Origin: Sclerotinia nivalis
Lineage: Eukaryota > Ascomycota > Leotiomycetes > Helotiales > Sclerotiniaceae
DNA length: 64,000 nucleotides
Direction of reading: 5' to 3'
Assembly: GCA_029531795.1 (NCBI GenBank)
Contig: JAPEIS010000012.1
Span: 1,364,001-1,428,000 of the forward strand
Below, in pieces: positions 55,677-64,000 of this stretch (the stretch's first letter is position 1; the number at the start of each line of letters is the position of its first letter). Position numbers and translations under genes: made by a program. The notes below the pieces were generated by a model, which was not told the origin of the DNA, made no database searches, and saw only the letters and a list, made by a program, of their open reading frames with translations.

Positions 55677-58600
55677 TCAAATCCTGTGCAAGACAAACTG
55701 AGATTGGCATGCGTCCGTTAACCCATTCTCGACAATTTCGACCCAACTACTTGATTTCTCCTTATCGTCACCTTTATTGTTGATCTTCGCTGTCCAAATT
55801 GACTGAAAAGATTCGCCAGCTTTTAGAACAAGGTTTTCCAGACTACTGGATGTCTCTTTTAGAAGACCAGCTGCTCGGAGGTCATATTCGTAGTAAATCG
55901 ATGTGTTTCCCAGTCTTGATGGTGTGGGCAATTTCGCGGCCGTAATCTTGCTGGGAGTGACGAAGGTATGTCCGTTTTCATTTTTATTGGCATCAGTATC
56001 GAGAACCAGTGTAATTTCATTGGTTTCGTCAGCGCCATTTCGAAAGAGACAGACGTCGTCATCGCCAGAGTAAAGAGTGATAGCTGCGTTTGATATAGTC
56101 ACATCACCGGAGGATTCATTCTTACCGGTGATGGTGATGGTAGTCACTTTGCCTGCAGTGACATCGGAAGCAGAGATTGAGTACTTAAGCTGGGACTCAG
56201 GGGAAGCATCGAAGCTAGTAATAAGCTCATGCCCCACATCATCGATGAAGTCGGCAATCGGGTCTGGAGGCGGTTGTGCCTTGACAAAGAGATTGATGAA
56301 GAGCTGAACGACCATGAGGATTACTCCAAGCACAGCCAAAGCTGCACCGAGAATGGGCAAAGCAACACTAAAAGTACCAGTGACCGCCCACAGGCCAATT
56401 TCAGCTCCAACATCGACGACATCGAGCAAAACAGTCAAGCCTTGGACGATGATATTGAGCACTCCTATCCACTTACCAGGCTCAGATAGAGAGTTCCAAT
56501 CGGTTGCCAATGCAAAGGACATGGCAACAACCAAGCCAATCCCAAGAATCGCGTTGAGTACTCGTAGCATATTTCCAGAAATATTAAATTTCTTGGCCAC
56601 ATCCTCGTAGCCCGGTGGAACGTCGTGGGCAATATCCTCAATAGCTTCATTCCAGCTTTCTCCGCCTTCAGTTTCTGTGGGGGTCCCCTCGCCATGAATA
56701 CCATCCGCGATCGCCGTACGATAATCTTCCGTGCCTGAAATATCTTGAGCTAAGTCCCCCATTTCGCCGCTGTTCTCAATAATCTCCTCTGAAAGGCCGT
56801 CATTGAGAGCCTCCATGTTGAGCTCATCTGTTGGAGTAGAGGCTGGCTTCGACTTAAATTCTTTGAAGGCATTAAACGCTTTATCGACGCCGCTAACTAC
56901 CATTCGAACTACTTCAATTATCACAACTGCTCGTTTAGCGTCCGATAGACTGTCCCAGTTGTTCACTAAGCCCCAAAGACTCACAGCAGCAATGGTCAGA
57001 CTGACACCAACCTACTCATAATGTGCGTATTAGCTCAGTTCTTGAGTGCGCAACAGCAGATGAAATAAAAACTTACCATGCATATGCTTGAAATACCTTT
57101 CAACTTGCTAACCCCAGGAAGCGACGATGAAAACTTCTTAGCGGCTTTATCAAAAGCTTGGCCTACCCATTTCCATAGTGCAGTCCCACCAAATGCAGAT
57201 TGTAGCCCCTTTCCAATATATGAAAACCATCCACTCAACTCATGCATGAATAGAGTGCTTTTCTCTAGTAATGCAGCTGCTCTTGTCTCTGCGTCGGCTT
57301 CGTGATTCAAGTTATTCTGTTCTTCGAATTCATTGATATCCTTCAAAATTCCCTGTTTCACATCGCTGGAGATAGAAGGGTCGTCATTTATTATTTTCAC
57401 GATAAGATCTTTCATGGAATCATAAAGCCAGTTGTATTTTGAGTCCTCATTGCCGCCCGGTTCGATGTCTGCAATCGATGAACCTTCATTTAACGCAAAA
57501 GCCATGAAATAATCAAAAAGTTTCTGAGACCAATCTGCCGATGGACTCAAAGCATCTAGAATATTGCATTGCTTGTTGATTACGTTGTTACCCTGAAGCA
57601 AATGATTAGTTGTCTGTGTCAGAAGTGGAAAAAATGCATAAGGTATCACAAATAAGGCGAGGAGATACTCACATCGTCCTGTACTGGAAAATGAACCCAG
57701 TTAATTAGCAGGTGCTGATTAGTCGTAATCTCATCATAAAGCTTCTGCGCCCATTCATCAGGATTGCTATCCAGGTACGGCTTTAAATTGTCTTCGTATA
57801 GACCTTTCATTGCCTCTCGCGAACTAAGGCGGTTGATATCATTGTATTCTTCACTTTGCGACAGACAGTTCTTTCCATTACCTTGCCACCAATACCAAAG
57901 CTTTTTCATGTCCTTGTCCGTAAAAGAATTCATGTATTTCTGTGTCTGACTAACATAGCGACAGATAAAAGCTGGCCCATATTTGTTTTTGAAAAATGTC
58001 TTTAGCTTAGCTGGCAGATTGTCTGCTAAAGCCATCGGGAGAACGTCCGGAACGATGGGTTTTGGTACTTGAAGGATCTTTTCCCGTTGAGTATCATCCA
58101 TATGGTAATACATCATATCTCGTATCAATATTTGGGAGTAATTGTGCAACTAAGTTGAAGTTAGTTTGTGTTTGCCTATTGCCAATTGAGAGGAACAATA
58201 TTAGTCCAACTTACCGATTGTTCTTGGTATCCGCCAAAAGTAATAAGATCCTTGAGGCTTGGCACGCTGAGAGCTAACAGACTCTCTGTTACCATGGCCG
58301 GTTGAAGCTTTCCATCAGATGGGTGAGCTTCTCCAGACTTCAAGGCTAATTCATACGCACGAGAAATCTTTAAGCGAGAAGCAGTGACCGCATCCGACTC
58401 TAAGATAGTTCCTTGAACTAAATGACTGGTTTCTGTGTCAACCAAGTTTGTTGATTATTTTCTTTTCCATTACAGTGAAAAACTTACCGGCTTCCTTTGT
58501 ATCCTCGTTTTAAAGGATCGTATTCGTAGAAGTAGCCAGTAAAATTCTCCAAAAAAACATCCATCGTGAAAGTCATCTCAGTGAAGAGCGACGGTAAAGT

Positions 58601-61409
58601 AATGTCAATATCCAGGTCAGATTTGAAGCCAACACCAAACGTTTTCTTCATGTCGAGGCCAGCATCAGAGATAAAAGGAACAAGAGGTGCACGCTTAAAT
58701 TTTATCGAGTATATCGTCTCGCCGCCTTTCAATCTTGTGGTGACATCGTAGAAGCTGCCAAGCTGTTGGCCAAACTTTTGGTTAATCTGATCTCGCAGCT
58801 GCTCCACCGAAATAATTTTCATCGAAAGGATTTCCTTTGGAGGACCGTTCCAAAAACCATCTTCAAAGGTCCCTCCATCTATGGGTTCTTCCGGTTCAGT
58901 TCGCTCAGTATCAGGAGGCCAAACACTTTGATCCAATGTAACTTGCCATTGTGCCATTGCCTCCCATCTATTATCATCTGATTCATCTTCACTAATACTT
59001 GTATTACTGCTTGACAATTTATCAAGGCTGCATGCTTTAGCCTTAAATGAATGAACCTCATCTCGTGGAGGAGCTTCCTGAGCCTGAGATCCAGATGATA
59101 TATAGATGACTCCTTTTCCTGCTATGGCTCGAGAGCAAATTTCGAACACTCCATGTTCGAAAAGGTTGGTTTCCTTCAACTCCCTCGTCCATCGCAATTG
59201 CCTCTTTCGTGAATCGTATGTGCTTCGGAGCTGCACTTCTCCCTGTATAATAAGGTAGCCATCAATTAGGCTCAGATATGGAAGCTCATATCCCGCTGGT
59301 AGTCGATCAACATGATGAGCTTTGAGTCGGAATCCTCTAGCAAGACGATCAATGGGAATACCTTTGGAAACTGATAGAGCTTTGGACATTTTGATATGTT
59401 CTGTATAATTCAGAGGATATTTCGAGTTCCAGAAAGAAGATTCCTGCCCATCTGGAGATTTGTATTGGCCAAACAGTTCCCAGTTCAATCGTTGGTAAAT
59501 GGCCTGAGCATCAAACTTTCCGAACATGAACCGTAACTCCTGAAAGTGGGACAATAGACCTAGCCTCTTGTCCCCTGGAACTTTGCGAAGCATCTCTGCG
59601 GTCTCTTTCAAAGTGTGAGATTGGGAGTTCATGTCAACCAAATAACTGTTGGCGTGGTAGGTCTGAGCATTCCCAGGTAAAGAAAGAGTGAATGCGCTGT
59701 CCAATTGACATTTTTTGGTTTTCTCAATTGATTTAATTTCAACAGCTTCATATTCATTCGCCTTCAGACGAAATAAAATGTGTCCGACGGCGAGCTTGCC
59801 AATGCGACGATATGAGTTGAGTCTTTGTGCTGCTTCAGGGTCAACTGCGCGAAGCCCTGTCGTTGTATGAAACACTTGTGAGCTAAGGGCCCAAGGTACC
59901 TCCCCATCTAGAATTATATCACGTCGGTAAAAGTTTTCTGGCTGCTATTAGATTTGAATTCACTCACTAAAGCCAACTAGATCTGCCTTAAGAGACTGCT
60001 GAATAGGCCTGCGAAAGGCAGTGACCGATAAGTTGGAATCGTTGCTAACTAGAACTTTATCTCCTGGATATAAAGCTTCAATTAATCGTGATGTTCCATC
60101 GGCAAGGCTAATCGAAGTTCCGGGCAATATAATGTTCCTTAGTTCACCGAAATTGAAGGATGTGACAGGAAGATAATTTCTTTCCCATCCGAACTGATCC
60201 TGATCTTCGTGATTATATGCTATACTTGAAAGTTAGTAAAAAGGGACGATTTAACGTCGTGAATTATACAAATTCATAGTGAATATAACATACCGGATTG
60301 CTGCCAGGACGTGACAGCATCAAATTCTTTGGCTACAAAAGCTCGGTACATTCCGGTGGTCCAGTAGGGAAGGATTTCTTTCTCCCAAGAGTTTGTTAGG
60401 GCGAGACAATAAGACTGCCACTCGTTTATTATTTCTTCTTGGTCTTGTAATCGGTTCAGACTATCTTGCAGCTCCCTATTATAATCACCGTCGTCGAAAG
60501 TATTAACGCCCATATGCACGTCGTAGAATGCCTTTGTAACAGTCCAGGTGTGCGCAGGTTGCTGCACGTTAGTGGTGGCATTAGGTGGACAAAGTCCAAT
60601 TGTAGCTACGCGGCCACAGAACTTGACGATTTCGTCCATTTTTGCTGGATTTCCTTTGCCTTCATTTTCCCATAAACTGTAGGACCATTGATTCAGGATT
60701 TGGCAACTTGCCTTGTCTTGAAATTCGATGCTTGAGGAGGTGGGTGCGGTGCGATATACATGAGTTCTATCCTGCATATAGTCTGCAATCATGAGTCACG
60801 CGATGCTGAAAAGATGATCGTCTCTGAGAATATCGGTACGGATCTCGTTTTTAATGAAGCTATCGGAGGTCAGAAGGCTCCTGTAATTGTTGGCGAAGCC
60901 AACGTCATTCCAGAGTATTTCCATGGTAGGAGCTTGTTGAGACTCGAGCTCTCGATTTATGTGTTCCCCCAGACAAAAGCCCATGAGGTTTGTGAGGACC
61001 TCAAGGTAGCGCACTTTAGAATTGCCCTATCCCACAATATTAGCATGAACGCTTAGCAGTGTTTGTTTTTGTGTAAATGATGCTAAAGACTTACACCGCT
61101 AATGTATTGCTTTAAGTGCTTGTGATCGTATTTATCGTCAACACTAGCGATTCCGCTACCCATAGAGGGGATCGAGGCCTTGTACAACAAGTCCCATATG
61201 TCGAATATATCGATCTTCGAACTATCGGGATCATCGTCATTTGCAGGGTAGTTAGGAGCCCTGTCGATGTAGGGTTTTAAATGAGGTTCATCTTCGAGAA
61301 AGGCTCGAACCTTGTTATGCAGCCTATTGGTATAACTATCGTAGGGAAATGATTTGACAGCTTTGATACCTTTGATGGCCTCCTCAAAGAGTTTCTCGTA
61401 GTCTGACAT
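55677..61409 (-). CDS. Large Hint-domain protein with hydrophobic C-terminal region, about 1,733 aa
   Basis: Nine exons join in frame: about 61409-61095, 61026-60840, 60782-60294, 60219-59968, 59907-58488, 58425-58215, 58149-57673, 57592-57077 and 57011-55677. Residues 1-345 are helical and unrecognised. Residues about 360-508 read as a Hint (hedgehog/intein) fold: LPGTSISLADGTSRLIEALY and PGDKV at the start, FHTTTGLRAVDP in the middle, YHANSYLVDMN at the end. Ile stands where autoprocessing Hint domains have Cys, so self-cleavage is unlikely. Residues 510-1290 are mixed and charged. About 1290-1510 contain two related hydrophobic units around [ND]W[DN]SLS with glycine-rich helices. The last 200 residues look beta-rich. 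No signal peptide. Function unknown; a membrane-active role is only an inference. Confidence 0.75.
59968..60839 (-). other. Splice evidence around the Hint block
   Basis: The Hint start block is readable only after joining exon 3 to exon 4 across a 74-nt intron (donor GTATGT, acceptor GTATAG), and its middle only after removing the 60-nt intron that begins GTGAGT at 59967. The intron at 60839-60783 has a weak donor (GTACCG) but is needed to pass a TGA. Confidence 0.6.
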
Positions 61410-63437
61410 TGTGATGTACTGAATAGGATGGGGAGTGATTGTTGTTGGTTATGGAGAAGGATAATGGTGAACTGATATAGCGGGGAACTTTGCCTTCGAT
61501 AGTTCAGCTGAACTATTTAGTTAAGGTGAATCTTCATCGGCTACGTAACAGATTACCCGAGGGAAGGCTGGCTGCAAGTTTGTGATCAGTGCAGGCTAGG
61601 TTTTCACACATTGTGAACAATTCTATTCAACCATCTGCATCATACTCTCGATTAGGAGTTCGCTTACGATTTTGAGTATATTAAGGCACCAATCATGATG
61701 TATTATCAAATTCCCAAAGTCAAATTTTGTTTCAAAACTTTTAGAGTTTTTGAATATTTCATTTGCTTTATATGATACAATTACCGTAAAGAGCTGAAGA
61801 ATTAGAGTTCAATTATCCTTAGAATCTATAACTAGAGAGCGAAAAATTGATAACCTCGAAAAGATTATATATATTAATTACAGATATGTAATCGACCTCG
61901 AGCCCTAGTCGCTCGGGACCCGATCGGGGTGATCGGCTTATATAACCATTCGAACCGTGACACTTCAATGATTAATCATTAGAATTTTTCTAAAATTTGA
62001 TATAATAAATTTTTACACGATTAATAATCTAAATCAAAACTTTTCATCGTATTTGAATAGGAATAGAAGTAATCATCATATCTATTTATTAAATTTAGCA
62101 AGATCGAAACAAAGTTGTTTTTGGCTAGAAATATAGATTTTGAAGCTAGTTGCAGTGTAAAGAGAGGAACAGGGATAATACAACAGCATGTCTTGTATAA
62201 CAGTGGAGGCGGGGTAGCGTACGGCACTTGTATCATTGCAGATTCTGAGCCAATTGAAAGCAAGCCTCCCGGGATATCAGATCAAACCCCACGTTTTATA
62301 AGCTGGCTCGGCAGCGACCCCTCAACGCCTCTTTCCATACGCAGATCACATTGCAGACTTTCGTAGATCAAACTCGAACTCGACCATTTGCACTTAGACA
62401 ATTCTATCGTAATTTTATAGTATCACAGCCTGCATCACCACATCTATTACTTAAATAGACGCATTATTGAATGAAGCTATCAGATCATATTGAGGGGGTT
62501 CATACACGGGCTAACATATGGAATTGATTCTCATCCCTCTTTCAGCAAGCCACCAAATGGATTTATACTCCAGCGACATAATCAAGGAAAAACGGTTGCA
62601 CAATCGAAATCGATACATGAACAACACCATAAACAATCGTCGTTAATCATCAACCTAACGTCATTGATATCTGCATGACATCGATATTTTCCATGACATT
62701 TCCTACTCCGCGGAGTAATCAATACGATGCGGCGTCACAGACGGGAAGCTGCTGGCTAGATTAAGCATGTCAGAAGAGTAATGTAAGTTTAAGGCGCTCG
62801 TGCCGATTGAGTTGGGAGCTGGGAGTAATCTTAGCGTCCAAAACATTTTTCAATGGTGTTTCTGTGGAAAGTGATCGTCGATTAGTCCTTTTTATCCTTG
62901 CAGAATGAATATGCGTCTCAAGCAAGCCACCAACATGAGAGAAGAGAGGGTAGATATTGGAAGGACAGTTCGACTCCGCCAGTAGTATGTCTTGATATTG
63001 TGCCTCAAGTTCAAGCATTGTGCATTGCACAGAAATCGGGGTAATCTCTGGAATCATGCCATCAACGCGTGGAAGCTCATGAGTCTATGTTATGCCGTCA
63101 CTTCAAGCGTTGTGTATTAAACTTGCGTCACCGATTTTCAGTATATGAAAGGCATGAGTGAAGGAATGCGGGATTTTGAAGCCATGTCTAAGGATTGAAA
63201 CACATAATGCCACTGGCTGTTTTGCCCAGAACCATGTTCAACCTCTACAAATGGCAATTGCTCTTTGAAAATCTTGAGCAACAGCCTTGAATTAACAAAT
63301 CAAGAGTTGAAGTAAGAGTTCTGGAATCTTCTTATTGTATAATTAAGCGAGAAATAATCCCTACCTTATTTCTGACCCCTTCAATATAAATAATTCATTA
63401 AAATTCTAATCTTTATTATTTTCCATTCAAAATCAAA
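61410..63437. other. Right-hand intergenic region with an AT-rich island
   Basis: About 2 kb. The stretch 61680-62060 is AT-rich with a GC-rich patch (CTCGGGACCCGATCGGGG at about 61913) and looks like a worn element. A minus-strand frame at 62770-63057 (95 codons, LELEAQYQDILLAESNCPSN) has protein-like composition but no recognised domain; it could be a gene fragment. A plus-strand frame at 62115-62366 is weaker. Nothing else supported. Confidence 0.4.
62770..63057 (-). other. Unrecognised open frame, possible gene fragment
   Basis: Ninety-five codons from ATG to stop with normal composition (ESNCPSNIYPLFSHVGGLLE). No signal peptide, no neighbour exons found, no family recognised. It lies between two AT-rich islands, so a remnant of a disrupted gene is as likely as a real small gene. 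Confidence 0.25.
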
Positions 63438-64000
63438 ATGGTTATTCTTTTTAATGATGGAAATGATAATTATAAATTTCATGAGAATTGGGGTACTCCT
63501 CGTCGAGCTAGAGTGTTTCAGGCTAGAGAGATCGGGAAATCATGGGGGTGGATCGAAAAAAATTTGGGTATACCTCGAAACACTGCAAGAGGTATTATTA
63601 AATCGAATTCATATAGAATTACTCGTAAAGGGAAGGTTTATCGATCTTCTATAATGATTATTAAAGAGATTCGACGAATTATAAAGGAATTAGTAAAAGA
63701 TTGGAGGGGAAGGAGGATGACTTTTGAGTAGATGAAACACGTGTTTGGTATTCAAACTTCGGTCTATACGATTCGTCGAAAGCTATGCCGGTATAGCTAT
63801 AAACGTTGTATAGTATGCTTTAGGCCATTTATCTCGAGATAGTAAGCAAAAAGGAGGCTAGATTTTGTATTATCATATCGTTGGTGGGGGACTAGTGATG
63901 TCGCTATTGATCAACCTAGGGGGGGTGATTGGAGGAAGATTATATGGTCAAACGAAAGCATTTTTGAGCTAGGGAAACGTGGTAGGATATGGATAACTCG
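63438..64000 (+). mobile_element. Tc1/mariner transposase relic, cut by the right edge
   Basis: The first frame (63438-63731) has an N-terminal helix-turn-helix of Tc1 type (TPRRARVFQAREIGKSW, then LGIPRNTARGIIKSN). The same protein continues past an in-frame TAG at 63729-63731 with RRKLCRYSYKRC, then two adjacent stops near 63841, then AKRRLDFVLSYRWWGTSD and the catalytic-domain start WRKIIWSNESIFELGKRGR. In active relatives the first acidic catalytic residue is the D of W-S-D-E; here it is N. Stops and D-to-N fit C-to-T or G-to-A change, as in repeat-induced point mutation. The element is inactive and its left inverted repeat was not identified. Confidence 0.85.

Noticed and set aside
1..64000. 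CRISPR arrays, operons, riboswitches or bacterial insertion sequences
   Set aside because: The DNA is eukaryotic with spliceosomal introns; no regularly spaced direct repeats with unique spacers were found.

Overview
The window looks like nuclear DNA of a filamentous ascomycete, most likely a leotiomycete of the Botrytis/Sclerotinia kind (the lineage is inferred from protein flavour and gene style). Most genes carry several 45-110 nt introns with GTAAGT/GTATGT donors and CTNAC-type branch points. The single-copy genes are typical fungal housekeeping genes, and AT-rich islands and transposon relics carry C-to-T type damage that fits repeat-induced point mutation.

Layout. From 1 to about 38 kb is ordinary gene space: an MFS transporter cut by the left edge (-), a B-type cyclin (-), mitochondrial ribosomal protein uL2 (+), a Zn2Cys6 regulator (-), a THOC3/Tex3-like WD40 protein (-) divergent from RIC1 (+), V-ATPase subunit H (+), the glycine-cleavage T protein (+), a gene-poor 3.5 kb stretch, a vacuolar-type amino acid transporter (+), a secreted hydrophobin-like protein with eight cysteines (-), a small mitochondrial low-complexity protein (+), an Ish1/Msc1 repeat protein (+) and a kelch membrane protein (+).

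From about 38.1 kb to the right edge the character changes to an accessory island. It opens with G-rich and microsatellite DNA and a field of diverged repeats (38.5-40.5 kb). A 104 bp LTR-like mini-element follows (40.9 kb). Then comes a head-to-tail array of twelve small genes, all on the minus strand (41.4-54.2 kb). They share one plan: a tiny first exon of 8-32 codons, usually a phase-0 intron, then a charged coiled-coil exon. Several copies are intact, others have in-frame stops or homopolymer frameshifts, and one carries a 334 bp TRIM-like element in its intron. Beyond the array lies a nine-exon minus-strand gene (55.7-61.4 kb) for a protein of about 1,730 residues with an inactive-looking Hint (hedgehog/intein) fold in the middle and a duplicated hydrophobic segment plus a beta-rich domain near the C terminus; its 3' end is duplicated downstream. 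The window ends in a damaged Tc1/mariner transposase.

The core genes cover translation, vacuolar acidification and transport, Golgi traffic, mRNA export, one-carbon metabolism and cell cycle; only chance neighbourhood is implied. The best candidates for undescribed biology are the coiled-coil array and the Hint-domain gene beside it. Splice sites were called by eye, so exon edges may be off by a few bases.
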